Shown here piece after piece: positions 27,702-36,689 of a DNA stretch of 64,000 nt (its first letter is position 1; the number at the start of each line of letters is the position of its first letter). The stretch is from Sphingomonas sp. 1F27F7B (GTDB lineage Bacteria; Pseudomonadota; Alphaproteobacteria; Sphingomonadales; Sphingomonadaceae): the NCBI RefSeq assembly GCF_005503355.1, contig NZ_SCMK01000010.1:1-64000 (forward strand), written 5' to 3'. The notes beneath the pieces were generated by a model, which saw only the letters and a program-made list of their open reading frames with translations, was not told where the DNA came from and searched no databases. Made by a program: the position numbers and the translations under genes.

Positions 27702-29384
27702 ATGAACAACGCCCTCACCTCCACCGATGCGTCCATCGCGCCCGCCGCCGGCCGGCTCGGCGTCCCGCTCGCCCAGATGCGCGGACTGCTTGCGCAGCCC
27801 GCGGTCAGGCGCGCCATGCCGCTTCTCTTCCTGGTCGGCCTGGTTGCCGCCGGCTTCCTTGCCTGGTCGCTGGTCTCGACGCCGCCGCAGCGGATCCTGT
27901 TCGCCAATGTGAGCGATGCCGACAAGGCGGCGATCAGCTCGGCGCTGCAGGGCGCGAGCATCCGGTCGAGCATCGACGGCTCGGGCTCGATCACTGTCGC
28001 CGAGGACGATTATCACAAGGCGCGGATGCTGCTCGCCAGCCAGAACCTGCCCAAGGCGGCGCCGGGCGGCTACCAGATCCTCGACCAGCTGCCGATGGGC
28101 GTGTCCCGCGCCGTCGAAGGCGAGCGCCTGCGCCAGGCCCGCGAGACCGAGCTGGCCCGCTCGATCGAGGAAATCGATTCGGTCGCCGAGGCGCGTGTCC
28201 ATCTCGCCACGCCCGAGGCCAGCGTCTTCGTGCGCGACAAGGCCCAGCCCACTGCTTCGGTGATCGTCAAGCTCCAGCCCGGCCGCGCGCTCGGCGATGC
28301 CCAGACCCGCGCGATCGTCAACCTCGTCGCCGCCTCGGTTCCCGGCATGGCGCCGGAGAACGTCACCATCGTCGACCAGATGGGTGCCCTGCTCTCGAAG
28401 AAGGGCAACGACGCCAATTCGGTCGGCGATGCGCGGATCGACTATCAGCGCCGCATCGAGGACAAGTATCGCGAGCAGCTCGTCCAGCTGCTGACGCCGC
28501 TGGTCGGTGCCGGCAACTTCACTGCCGAAGTGCAGGCCGATGTCGACCTCGACGAGAATCAGGCGACGCGCGAAAGCTATGACAAGGAAGGCGCCGTGCT
28601 CGCGGCCGAGCAGGGCGCGTGGACCGGCAGCAAGGACGGCAACGCACCCGGCGGCATCCCCGGCGCGCTCGCCAACACGCCGCCGCCGGCGAGCACGGTC
28701 GCTGCGCCCAATGCGCCGCCCACGCCGGGCGCCGCGCCCGCTGCCGGCACGGCCGCTGCCGCCGGCGCGAGCCAGGCGACGCCGCAAAAGCAGAGCGACA
28801 GCTTCTCGCGTGCCTATCAGACCGGCAAACAGGTTTCGGTCACGCGCCAGGCGCCGGGCGGCATCAAGCGGCTGTCGGTCGCCGTGCTGCTGCGCGAGGA
28901 GCCGGGCAAGCCGCGCTCGCAGGTCGAGATCCAGCAGGTCACCCAGCTGGTCCAGGCCGCGGTCGGCTACAATCAGGGGCGCGCCGACCAGGTGACGGTG
29001 ATCAGCCGCAAGTTCACCACGGCAGCCGATGCCGCCGACAAGGGGCCGGCCTGGTACGAGGCCAATTGGGTACCGCTCGCCGCACGCAACGCCACGGCGC
29101 TGGTGATTGCGCTGCTCGTCCTGTTCCTCGGCGTCCGTCCGCTCACCAAGGCGCTGCTCAAGAAGCGCGAGGAGCCGGCGGCGGGCAACCGCCCGGCGCT
29201 GTCGATGGGCGGCCATGCCGGCGAGGAAGGCGGCCACAGCGCGCCGCCGGTCTCGATCGACATGCTCGAGGGCGGCCACAACAGCTATGACGAGCGGGTC
29301 GGCCTGGTCCGCGGGTTCACGCGCGACAATCCCGCGCGCGCCGCCCTGGCGGTCCGCGACATGATCAAGGCGGACGCGCAATGA
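27702..29384 (+). CDS. fliF: Flagellar MS-ring protein FliF
   Basis: 560 residues. Two membrane helices (RAMPLLFLVGLVAAGFLAWSL near residue 40, and ATALVIALLVLFLGVRPL near 470) flank a periplasmic region with the ring-building motifs (YQILDQLPMGVSRAVEGERLRQARETELARSIEEID, cut here in sense: GVSRAVEGERL, ARVHLATPE). A Pro/Ala-rich loop near 330-350 is typical. The C-terminal tail (ERVGLVRGFTRDNPARAALAVRDMI) binds FliG. It follows fliE by 3 bp. Confidence 0.95.
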   Translation: MNNALTSTDASIAPAAGRLGVPLAQMRGLLAQPAVRRAMPLLFLVGLVAAGFLAWSLVSTPPQRILFANVSDADKAAISSALQGASIRSSIDGSGSITVAEDDYHKARMLLASQNLPKAAPGGYQILDQLPMGVSRAVEGERLRQARETELARSIEEIDSVAEARVHLATPEASVFVRDKAQPTASVIVKLQPGRALGDAQTRAIVNLVAASVPGMAPENVTIVDQMGALLSKKGNDANSVGDARIDYQRRIEDKYREQLVQLLTPLVGAGNFTAEVQADVDLDENQATRESYDKEGAVLAAEQGAWTGSKDGNAPGGIPGALANTPPPASTVAAPNAPPTPGAAPAAGTAAAAGASQATPQKQSDSFSRAYQTGKQVSVTRQAPGGIKRLSVAVLLREEPGKPRSQVEIQQVTQLVQAAVGYNQGRADQVTVISRKFTTAADAADKGPAWYEANWVPLAARNATALVIALLVLFLGVRPLTKALLKKREEPAAGNRPALSMGGHAGEEGGHSAPPVSIDMLEGGHNSYDERVGLVRGFTRDNPARAALAVRDMIKADAQ

Positions 29385-30397
29385 ACGCCATTCGCAGCTT
29401 CAACGGCGTCGAGCGCGCCGCTGTCCTGATGATGCTGGTGGGCGAAGAGGAAGCCGCGGCGATCCTCCAGAAGCTCGACCCCGAAGAAGTGCGCCAGCTC
29501 GGCAAGGCGATGTTCAACGTCGCCGACGTCAGTGAGGCCGAAGTCGAGATCGTCCTCGACGATTTCGTCTTCAAGGCGCGCGAGCGCACCGGCGTCACCT
29601 TCGATCCGGCGCCGAAGATCGAAAGCATCATGACCAAGGCGCTGGGCCCCGAGCGCGCCTCGGGCGTGCTCGCCCGGGTGATGCCGGCCAGCCAGGTCGC
29701 CGCGATCGAATGGCTCGACTGGTTCGAGCCCGAGGAAATCGCCGGGATGATCGAGGCCGAGCATCCGCAGATCGCCGCGGTGCTGCTCGCCAATCTCGAT
29801 CCCGACATCGCCGCCAAGGTGTTCGAGCATTTGCCCGAAGCCGTGCAGCCGCAGATCCTGCGCCGCATCGCCAAGCTGGGGCCGGTGCCGCCCGAGGCGA
29901 TCGAGACGCTGAAGACGATGCTCCAGGGCCGCGCCGGCATGGGCGGGCGCAAGTCGAGCGGCGGGCTCCAGCTCGGCGGCACGCGCGAGGCGGCGAAGAT
30001 CCTTTCCGGCGCGCGCAAGATCACCGAGCAGCGCGTCATGCCCAAGCTCGCCAAGATCGACCGCGAGGTCGCCCGCGCGATCGAGGAGGCGATGTTCGTC
30101 TTCGACAACCTGCTCGAACTCGACGACAAGAACCTGTCGACGCTCATCCGCAACATCGACACCACGATCCTGGTCAAGTCGCTCAAGGGCGTGGAGGAAG
30201 AGATTCGCGGCCGGTTCCTCGGCTGCATGTCGAGCCGCGCGGCCGACGGCATCCGCGACGAGATCGAATCGCTGGGTCCGATGAAGATGGCCGACGTGCT
30301 CGATGCGCAGAAGGCGATGATCGCGATCGCGCGCGGCCTGGTGAAGGACGGCACGATCCAGATGCCGTCGAAGGGCGGGGAAGACGACTATGTCTGA
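29381..30397 (+). CDS. fliG: Flagellar motor switch protein FliG
   Basis: 338 residues. FliG is the rotor protein facing the stators. It shows the N-domain AAVLMMLVGEEEAAAILQKLDPEEV, the middle EHPQIAAVLLANLDPDIAAKVFEHLPE with the EHPQ motif, and the C-terminal torque helix DDKNLSTLIRNIDTTILVKSL... RGRFLGCMSSRAADGIRDEIESLG with its alternating charges. It starts inside the fliF stop (ATGA) and ends 8 bp past the fliH start. Confidence 0.95.
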   Translation: MNAIRSFNGVERAAVLMMLVGEEEAAAILQKLDPEEVRQLGKAMFNVADVSEAEVEIVLDDFVFKARERTGVTFDPAPKIESIMTKALGPERASGVLARVMPASQVAAIEWLDWFEPEEIAGMIEAEHPQIAAVLLANLDPDIAAKVFEHLPEAVQPQILRRIAKLGPVPPEAIETLKTMLQGRAGMGGRKSSGGLQLGGTREAAKILSGARKITEQRVMPKLAKIDREVARAIEEAMFVFDNLLELDDKNLSTLIRNIDTTILVKSLKGVEEEIRGRFLGCMSSRAADGIRDEIESLGPMKMADVLDAQKAMIAIARGLVKDGTIQMPSKGGEDDYV

Positions 30398-31121
30398 TTT
30401 CTCGCCGGGCTTTGCGGGGCGGATCAGCGCGGCCGAGCATGTGCTGGCCCGTGCCTTTGGCGACGGCGCCGGCTTTGCGCCGTCGGAAATCGACCGGATC
30501 GGCCGCCGCGTGTTCGCGGAGACGCCGGCCCAGCCGCGCCACTTCGCGCCGGCCAATCCCGATGCCAATCCCACCGACGGCTGGGATCCGTTCACCGCCG
30601 ATGCCCAGCATTCCGCCGAGCACGGCGCGTTCATCGATCCGATCGCGGCCGCGCACGAAGCGGGCTTTGCCGAGGGGCATGCGGCGGCGCTGGTCGAGGC
30701 CGAGGCCGCGAAGGCGCGCGAGACCGCCCTGCTCGACCAGATCTCGACCGCGCTTGCCAGCGGCGCCCATTTCGATCGCGAGCGCATGGCCGGGCACTTG
30801 CGCCAGACCGTGCTCCATCTGGTCACCAGGCTGGTCGGCGAAGTCGGCGTCGCGCCGGACGTGCTCGCCCAGCGGATTCATGCGGCGGTCGACATGCTGG
30901 CCGACAGTGCCGAGTCGGCGCTGTTGCGCCTGCACCCCGAAGACGTCCCCTTCGTCCAGGGCAAGCTGCCCGCCACGGTTTTCCCCGTCGGCGATCCGCA
31001 TGTCCAGCGTGGCGGCTTCGTGATCGAGAGCGCCTCGACCATCGTCGAGGACGGCCCCGACCTGTGGCTGGAGCAGCTCGCCCAGGCGATCGACCGCGTG
31101 CCGATCCCGCCCGTATGCTGA
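30390..31121 (+). CDS. fliH: Flagellar export regulator FliH
   Basis: 243 residues. FliH holds the ATPase FliI in check and tethers it to the export gate. The middle AAHEAGFAEGHAAALVEAEAAKARE has the short-spaced glycines of the FliH helix. The C-terminal part (LHLVTRLVGEVGVAPDVLAQRIHAAVDML, LLRLHPEDVPFVQG) resembles the peripheral-stalk-like domain. It overlaps fliG by 8 bp and fliI by 7 bp. Confidence 0.85.
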   Translation: MSDFSPGFAGRISAAEHVLARAFGDGAGFAPSEIDRIGRRVFAETPAQPRHFAPANPDANPTDGWDPFTADAQHSAEHGAFIDPIAAAHEAGFAEGHAAALVEAEAAKARETALLDQISTALASGAHFDRERMAGHLRQTVLHLVTRLVGEVGVAPDVLAQRIHAAVDMLADSAESALLRLHPEDVPFVQGKLPATVFPVGDPHVQRGGFVIESASTIVEDGPDLWLEQLAQAIDRVPIPPVC

Positions 31122-32443
31122 ACCTCTTCACCGAAGACTATCTGGAAGGTCTTGGCCGCAGCGACTTCGTCGCCAGGCCGCGCGTCTCCGGCCGCCTCGC
31201 CTCTTATGACGGGCTGCTGATGGAGGCAGTGGGGCTGCAGCTGCCGGTCGGCACGGTCTGCGCGATCGGCGACGGCGAAAGCCGCGTCGAGGCCGAAGTG
31301 ATCGGTTTCCGCTCCGGCAAGACGCTGTTGATGAATCTCGGCGGCCCCGCCGCCCTGCTGCCCAACGCCCCCGTCCGCCCGATCGGCGCGCCGGGCGAAG
31401 CCGAAGTGGGTGCCGCGATGCTCGGCCGGGTGGTCGACGGCTCGGGCAAGCCGATCGACGGCCTCGGGCCGATCCGGGGCGCGGGGAAATGGCCGCTCGC
31501 CGGCAAGCTCCAGTCGCCGCTCGACCGCGGCCGGGTGCTCGAACCGCTCGATGTCGGCGTGCGTGCGATCAACGGGCTGCTCACCATCGGCCAGGGCCAG
31601 CGCGTCGGCATCATGGCGGGTTCGGGTGTCGGCAAGTCGGTGCTGCTCGGCATGATGGTCCGCGCGGCCCAGGCGGACGTGATCGTCATCGGCCTGATCG
31701 GCGAGCGGAGCCGCGAAGTTGCCGACTTTCTCGAGACCAAGGTGGCGGGCGATGCGCGGGCGCGCTCGGTCGTCGTCGCGGTTCCCGCCAATCATTCCCC
31801 CGTGCTCCGCATCCGCGGCGCCCTGCGCGCCACCGCCATTGCCGAGGCGTTCCGCGACGAGGGCAAGAAGGTCCTGCTGATCATGGATTCGCTCACGCGC
31901 GTTGCCCATGCCGGCCGCGAGATCGGGCTGGCGCTGGGCGAGCCGGCCTCGGCCCGCGGCTATCCGCCCTCGGCCATCGCGATGCTGCCCAGCCTGATCG
32001 AGCGCGCCGGCACCGACGTGCATAGCGGCGGCTCGATCACTGCGATCTACACCGTGCTCGCCGATGGCGACGACGGCAACGACCCGGTGGTGGACAGCGC
32101 GCGCTCGATCCTGGACGGCCATATCGTGCTGAGCCGCGCGCTCGCCGAGCGCGGCGTCTATCCGGCGATCGATCTCGGGCCTTCGGTCAGCCGCGTGATG
32201 ACCGATATCGTGCCGCGCGAGCATGTCGCCGCCGCGCGCGTGCTGCGCCGGCACCTGGCCACCTATGAGGAGAATCGCGACCTGGTGCTGATGGGCGCCT
32301 ATCGCGCCGGAGCGGATCCGGAGATCGATGCGGCGATCGCCTGCCACCCCGCGGTGATGGAGTATATCCGCCAGGGCGCCGACGAGATCGTGACCTTGCC
32401 CGACGCGGTGGCCGAGCTGGTCGGCGTGTTCGGCCATGGCTGA
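31115..32443 (+). CDS. fliI: Flagellum-specific ATPase FliI
   Basis: 442 residues. This F1-beta-like ATPase unfolds and delivers export substrates. Walker A is MAGSGVGKSVLLGM, Walker B is KKVLLIMDSLTRVA, followed by the type III export ATPase signature EPASARGYPPSAIAMLPSLIERAG. The ATG at 31115 overlaps the fliH stop (ATGCTGA). A long perfect hairpin follows before fliJ, breaking the otherwise tight spacing of the operon. Confidence 0.96.
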   Translation: MLNLFTEDYLEGLGRSDFVARPRVSGRLASYDGLLMEAVGLQLPVGTVCAIGDGESRVEAEVIGFRSGKTLLMNLGGPAALLPNAPVRPIGAPGEAEVGAAMLGRVVDGSGKPIDGLGPIRGAGKWPLAGKLQSPLDRGRVLEPLDVGVRAINGLLTIGQGQRVGIMAGSGVGKSVLLGMMVRAAQADVIVIGLIGERSREVADFLETKVAGDARARSVVVAVPANHSPVLRIRGALRATAIAEAFRDEGKKVLLIMDSLTRVAHAGREIGLALGEPASARGYPPSAIAMLPSLIERAGTDVHSGGSITAIYTVLADGDDGNDPVVDSARSILDGHIVLSRALAERGVYPAIDLGPSVSRVMTDIVPREHVAAARVLRRHLATYEENRDLVLMGAYRAGADPEIDAAIACHPAVMEYIRQGADEIVTLPDAVAELVGVFGHG

Positions 32444-32460
32444 CTCGATGACGGCACCGA

Positions 32461-32522
32461 CCCGCTCCCCCACCCGGCCACCCAATGCCAGTATCCCGTG
32501 GGTGGCCGGGTGGGGGAGCGGG
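32461..32522. repeat. 24-bp perfect inverted repeat between fliI and fliJ
   Basis: The arm CCCGCTCCCCCACCCGGCCA plus CCCA (32461-32484) is exactly complementary to 32499-32522, leaving a 14-base loop (ATGCCAGTATCCCG). In RNA this would be a very stable hairpin inside the flagellar message. There is no T-run, so it is unlikely to be an intrinsic terminator. A small palindromic insertion or an mRNA processing/attenuation element are the alternatives. Confidence 0.85.
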
Positions 32523-32541
32523 CCGGCACCGGGAACCCGAG

Positions 32542-32967
32542 ATGCCTAGGTCGGCGAAGAAGCTCGGCCGCCTGCTCCGCGTCCGCACGCTCCAGCTCGA
32601 TCTGGTCCGCGCCGACGAAGTGCGGGCGCTCGCCAGGGTCGATCAGGAAGCCAGGCTGCGCGATCGCATCGCCAATCTCGCGGCGAACGTGGCGCCGGCG
32701 CCCAGCGTTTCCGAATCGGCGTCGAGCCTCGCGGCTGCCGCGCATTTCCGCGAGCGGCTCCACCAATCCGCCTTCGCGGCCGAGCAGCGCGTCGAAGTGG
32801 CCGAGCAGAGCCTCGAAATGGCCCGCGCCGCCACGCGCGAGGCGCGCCGCGACCAGAATGCGATCGAGAAGCTGATCACCCGCGCCGAAGCCGATGCCGC
32901 GCTCAAGGCGCTGCGCGAGCTGGAGCAGCTTCCGCCGATGGGCAAAAATCGGCACGATATTTGCTGA
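32542..32967 (+). CDS. fliJ: Flagellar export chaperone FliJ
   Basis: 141 residues, almost entirely helical coiled coil (KLGRLLRVRTLQLDLVRADEVRALA, HQSAFAAEQRVEVAEQSLEMARAATREARRD, as separate helices), as in the FliJ stalk that links FliI to FlhA. Sequence conservation is low in this family, so the assignment rests on position after fliI, size and helix pattern. I start at ATG 32542. An ATG at 32485 lies in the loop of the preceding hairpin and would add 19 residues of repeat-derived sequence. Confidence 0.75.
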   Translation: MPRSAKKLGRLLRVRTLQLDLVRADEVRALARVDQEARLRDRIANLAANVAPAPSVSESASSLAAAAHFRERLHQSAFAAEQRVEVAEQSLEMARAATREARRDQNAIEKLITRAEADAALKALRELEQLPPMGKNRHDIC

Positions 32968-33002
32968 GTACCCGGTGAACCTAGTGTCACGGGGACCTGA
33001 AC

Positions 33003-34544
33003 TTGATCCAGCTCGCTACCGCGCTTCCCGCCATCGCCACGGGGCCCGTCAAGCCGAATGCCGCGCCTTCGGCGGATGCAGGCGGCTTTGCGCTGGCGCT
33101 GGATGCGCTGATGCCCGGGATCGTCGCGCCTACCCCAGGCCCGCAGGGCAAGCCGGGCGAGGCGGCGATCCTGCTGCCCGGGCGGCAGGATGTTGCCGAG
33201 GGCGGCAAGGAACTGCCGGATGCCGCGCCGGGCCTGGAGAGCCGCAGCGAGGAGCAGCCGGGCGGCGATGCCGACGGCGACGATGCGGATGCGAGCGCCG
33301 ACGACGCACCGCCCCCGCCCTTCGCCTGGTTCGCGACGGCTCCGGCTCCGCCCCCGGTCGCGGCGCCTGAAGCAACAGCCGAAGCCGCTCCCGCCATGAC
33401 CGTGGATGACGGCGGCAAGAGCGCCCCGCGATCCGAGATCGTGCTGCCGGACATGCCGGTTGCCGATACCCTCAAGGCGCCGGTGAAGGAGGCTGGCCCG
33501 CAGGCCCCGGCGCCGGGGGCCGCCGCGTCCGAAGCCAGGCCGTCGATGGAAGCGCCTGCCGCTGTCCCGGTGCCGCGCCGCTCTGGCGCCGATGTCGCTG
33601 CGGCGGCAATGCCTGCGCCGGCAATGCCTGCGCCGGCCGCAACCGCCGCCGCCCGAGCAGGGGCCGCTCCGGCGCCGCCTACTGCCCCGTCCGATCCTGC
33701 TGTCCGGGCGGCGCTCGCCGACGGGCTCGCCACCACACCTGCGGATGCCGCCGCCACCACCGGCACCGCCACCACCGGCACCGCCACGGCCGGCGCCGCC
33801 GTCGAGCCGGTGCTCGCCCAGGCGCCGCGCGAACTGCGCCGGGCCGCCGCGGAGGCGCCGGTGGTGCGCATCGCGGTCGACCGGCCGGCACAGCCGCAAA
33901 AGGTATCGATTGCCGATGTGACTCAGGGACGGCGCGAGGCGGCGGCGATGCCGCAGGCCGCGCCGCAGCCGGCCGCCGCATTCGAACTGCCCCGGCCGGG
34001 CGGCCGGGCCAATGCGTCGAGCGATCCGCAGGTCGATCTCTCGACGCTTGCCGCCCCCGCCACCGGCACCCAGACCGCTATGGCGGTTTCCGCCGCCGGC
34101 CCGGGCCAGGACGCCGCGCTCGACATGCGCCACCAGCAATGGACGGCCAGGATGATGGACCGGATCGAGACGCTGCGCGATGCCGCGCCCGTCCGGGAGA
34201 CTCGGCTCAGCCTGATGCCGGAGGCGCTCGGCAAGGTCGACATCGCGATCCGCCAGGACGATGCCGGCATCCATGTCCAATTCCATACCGAGAGCCAGGC
34301 CGCGCGCCAGCTGATCGCCGACGCCCAGCCCAGGCTGGCCGAAATCGCCGAGCAGCGCGGCATCCGCCTCGGCTCGACCAGCGTCGAATCGAACCCGGCC
34401 GGCACCGGTGCCGGCACCGGCAATCCGCAGGCAGGGCAGGGCCAGCGCCAGGATGCCGCCCCCAACCGCCACCAGCCTTCGGCGCCGCCCGGCGCCCGCC
34501 GCGAGGCACAGGCTTCCACCCATGACGACGAACGGGTCGCCTGA
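33003..34544 (+). CDS. fliK: Flagellar hook-length control protein FliK
   Basis: 513 residues from a TTG that follows GGGGA at ten-base spacing. The first ~380 residues are Ala/Pro-rich and disordered, with short tandem repeats (AMPAPAMPAPA; TTGTATTGTATAG). The C-terminal domain has the conserved Flg_hook pattern ETRLSLMPEALGKVDIAIR and VQFHTESQAARQLIADAQPRL. FliK measures hook length and switches FlhB specificity. It follows fliJ by 35 bp. Confidence 0.85.
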   Translation: MIQLATALPAIATGPVKPNAAPSADAGGFALALDALMPGIVAPTPGPQGKPGEAAILLPGRQDVAEGGKELPDAAPGLESRSEEQPGGDADGDDADASADDAPPPPFAWFATAPAPPPVAAPEATAEAAPAMTVDDGGKSAPRSEIVLPDMPVADTLKAPVKEAGPQAPAPGAAASEARPSMEAPAAVPVPRRSGADVAAAAMPAPAMPAPAATAAARAGAAPAPPTAPSDPAVRAALADGLATTPADAAATTGTATTGTATAGAAVEPVLAQAPRELRRAAAEAPVVRIAVDRPAQPQKVSIADVTQGRREAAAMPQAAPQPAAAFELPRPGGRANASSDPQVDLSTLAAPATGTQTAMAVSAAGPGQDAALDMRHQQWTARMMDRIETLRDAAPVRETRLSLMPEALGKVDIAIRQDDAGIHVQFHTESQAARQLIADAQPRLAEIAEQRGIRLGSTSVESNPAGTGAGTGNPQAGQGQRQDAAPNRHQPSAPPGARREAQASTHDDERVA

Positions 34545-34562
34545 GACCCCCGGAGATAGATG

Positions 34563-35189
34563 ATGTCCGACGCCAAGACCGAAAGCGCCGCTGCGCCGAA
34601 GAAGAAAAAGAATCTCCTGCTGCTCGTCGGCCTGCCGGTGCTGCTGCTCGGCGGCGGCGGGGGCGCCGCCCTTTACGGCATGCAGGCCGGCTGGTTCAGC
34701 GCGGCCGCGCACGCCGAGGAGAATGACGAACCCCGCCTCGTGCCCAAGGGCGAGGAGAAGCGCGCTTCGGTGAAGGAAGGCGGCGAGGGCGGCCATGGCG
34801 GCGAAGGCGGGGGCGGCGGCGCTCCGGGCCATGGCGGCAAGCCCACGCCCAAGGGCGAGGGCGGCGACAAATATGCCTCGAGCTATTATCCGATGGAAAA
34901 GGAATTCACTTCCAACCTGCAGGACAGCGTCCATTTCGTCCAGGTCGGCATCGCCGTGTCGACTCCCTATGACGAGCGCGTCCTCGAGAACATCAAGACG
35001 CACGAGATCGCGATTCGCTCGGCCGTGCTGATGGCGCTTGGCGAGACGACCGAGGACGAGGTGTTCACCGCCGAGGGCAAGCGCCACATCCAGGACCGGC
35101 TGGCCAAGGCGATCAACGGCGTTTTGAAGGAAAAGGAAGGCTTTGGCGGCGTTAGTAACGTCTACTTTACCAATTTCATTGTTCAGTGA
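34563..35189 (+). CDS. fliL: Flagellar basal-body protein FliL
   Basis: 208 residues. A basic N-terminus with KKKKN is followed by one membrane helix (LLLLVGLPVLLLGGGGGAALY), then a Gly/His-rich linker (GGHGGEGGGGGAPGHGG) and the periplasmic domain (SYYPMEKEFTSNL, VQVGIAVSTPYDERV, IRSAVLMALGETTEDEV, VYFTNFIVQ). FliL surrounds the stator units. I use the second of two adjacent ATGs, seven bases after GGAG. Confidence 0.88.
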   Translation: MSDAKTESAAAPKKKKNLLLLVGLPVLLLGGGGGAALYGMQAGWFSAAAHAEENDEPRLVPKGEEKRASVKEGGEGGHGGEGGGGGAPGHGGKPTPKGEGGDKYASSYYPMEKEFTSNLQDSVHFVQVGIAVSTPYDERVLENIKTHEIAIRSAVLMALGETTEDEVFTAEGKRHIQDRLAKAINGVLKEKEGFGGVSNVYFTNFIVQ

Positions 35190-35195
35190 ACGGGC

Positions 35196-36143
35196 ATGGT
35201 TAACAGCCCTTCACCAGACGGCACGGCCGAACGACGGGAACGCCCCCGAGCCAGCGCGGAGCACGCGCCGGCGCTGGGGACGACCAATCTCAATCCGTTC
35301 GGCGACCTTGTCACGCTGCAGCACCTGAGTGCGCGGCTGGCCAAGTCGTTGAAGGGTGCGTTCGAAGGGCTTCTGCGCAAGGATCTGCGCGCCTGGGCCG
35401 AGCCGCTCTCGGTGCAGCGCTTCGCCGACTACAAGGCGGAGCGCGGCGGCGTGCTCTCGGCCTGGCAGCCGATGGCGATGGGCAATGCCCGTGCCCGCGC
35501 CCAGTTCGTGCTCGAGGCCGGGCTGGTCTTCGAGATGCTCGACGCCTTTTTCGGCGGGGACGGCGAGGCGCCGCATCCGCTGCCCGGCGAGTTCACGCCG
35601 GCGGCCGAGGCTCTGGTCGGTCGGCTCGCCCATTCGGCCGCAGGGTTGCTCGACAAGGCCTGGGAGCCGCTCTCGCGCATCGCCTTCCGCGCGGAGGGCA
35701 CTTCCAATCTCGCCGCCGCGCCCGATTTCGGCGCGGACGATCCGGTGGTGGTCACCCGCTTCGGATTGGCCGAGGGCGAAGGCCGGCCGCATTTCTGCGA
35801 CATCCTCTATCCCGTCGCCGCGCTGAAGCCGCACGGCACTGCGCTGATGGTCAAGGTCCATGGCAACAAGGACGAGGTGGAGCCCGAATGGCGCTCGGGC
35901 CTGACCCGCGCGGTGATGGCCGTCACGCTGCCCGTCCGCTCGGTGCTCGCGGAGCCGGTCATGTCGCTCGGCCGCCTGCTCGAGCTCAAGGAAGGCGACG
36001 TCATTCCGATCGATTTTGGTCCGGAGGTTCCGGTGATGGTGGCGAAGTGCCGCCTGGGCACCGGCCTGGTCGGCACCGCCAATGGCCGCGCCGCGGTCCG
36101 TCTCACTTCGCTCGAACCGATCAACGCAGAGGATTTCCAATGA
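35196..36143 (+). CDS. fliM: Flagellar motor switch protein FliM
   Basis: 315 residues. FliM binds phospho-CheY and, with FliN, forms the C ring. The FliM pattern is recognisable: LNPFGDLVTLQHLSARLAKSL, a CheC-like middle, and the C-terminal SpoA domain (VRSVLAEPVMSLGRLLELKEGDVIPI, VMVAKCRLGTGLVGTANGRAAVRL). The canonical CheY-binding N-terminal LSQxEIDALL is not evident, so how CheY acts here is open. It overlaps fliN by ATGA. Confidence 0.88.
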   Translation: MVNSPSPDGTAERRERPRASAEHAPALGTTNLNPFGDLVTLQHLSARLAKSLKGAFEGLLRKDLRAWAEPLSVQRFADYKAERGGVLSAWQPMAMGNARARAQFVLEAGLVFEMLDAFFGGDGEAPHPLPGEFTPAAEALVGRLAHSAAGLLDKAWEPLSRIAFRAEGTSNLAAAPDFGADDPVVVTRFGLAEGEGRPHFCDILYPVAALKPHGTALMVKVHGNKDEVEPEWRSGLTRAVMAVTLPVRSVLAEPVMSLGRLLELKEGDVIPIDFGPEVPVMVAKCRLGTGLVGTANGRAAVRLTSLEPINAEDFQ

Positions 36144-36436
36144 ACGACATGACGGCCTCCTTCCAGGTCGACACTGCCGTCGCCGCCAATTTCCGGCTGC
36201 TGCAGGACGTTGACGTCAAGCTGACCGTCGAGATCGGCTCGACGCGGCTGACCTTGCGCGAACTCCTGGCGCTCGGCGAGAGCAGCGTGATCGAGCTCGA
36301 TCGCGAAGCCAATGAGCTGCTCGACGTGTTCGTCAACGGCACGCTGATCGGCCGCGGCGAAGTGGTCACGGTCGGCGAGAAGTTCGGCGTGCGGATGACC
36401 GAGCTGGTCAGCCCGGACAAGCGCGCGGGCCGCTGA
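36140..36436 (+). CDS. fliN: Flagellar motor switch protein FliN
   Basis: 98 residues forming a single SpoA/FliN domain: LLQDVDVKLTVEIGSTRLTLRELLALGESSVIELD, cut here as LQDVDVKLTVEIG and TLRELLALGESSV, then EANELLDVFVNGTLIGRGEVV and FGVRMTELV. It builds the lower C ring with FliM. The start codon overlaps the fliM stop by four bases, giving coupled translation of the two ring partners. Confidence 0.94.
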   Translation: MNDMTASFQVDTAVAANFRLLQDVDVKLTVEIGSTRLTLRELLALGESSVIELDREANELLDVFVNGTLIGRGEVVTVGEKFGVRMTELVSPDKRAGR

Positions 36437-36440
36437 TCCC

Positions 36441-36689
36441 ATGACCTGGTACATCATCAAGCTGATCGTGCTGCTGCCGCTCGTCTGCGGCCTGCTGGTC
36501 GGTTGCCTCTATGCCTGGCGCAAGCTCGAAAGCCGCCTGCCCAAAAACCAGACGATGCGCATGGTGCAGCTCAAGGAGACGATGATGCTCTCGCCCGGGC
36601 TGCGTCTCGCCGTCATCGAGTTCGAGGGGCAGAAGCTGCTCGTCTCGGTGAGCCGCAGCGGCGTCACCCTGGTGGACAAGCAGCAATGA
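36441..36689 (+). CDS. fliO: Flagellar biosynthetic protein FliO
   Basis: 82 residues. One N-terminal membrane helix (WYIIKLIVLLPLVCGLLVGCLY) and a short cytoplasmic part with LSPGLRLAVIEFEGQKLLVSVSRSG, the compact SMR-like beta domain of FliO, which stabilises FliP during export-gate assembly. It is shorter than enteric FliO. It overlaps fliP by four bases. Confidence 0.8.
   Translation: MTWYIIKLIVLLPLVCGLLVGCLYAWRKLESRLPKNQTMRMVQLKETMMLSPGLRLAVIEFEGQKLLVSVSRSGVTLVDKQQ

Noticed and set aside
27264..29381. A 705-residue open frame antisense to fliF
   Set aside because: Same cause; low-complexity Arg/Asp/Gly-rich product opposite a complete FliF.
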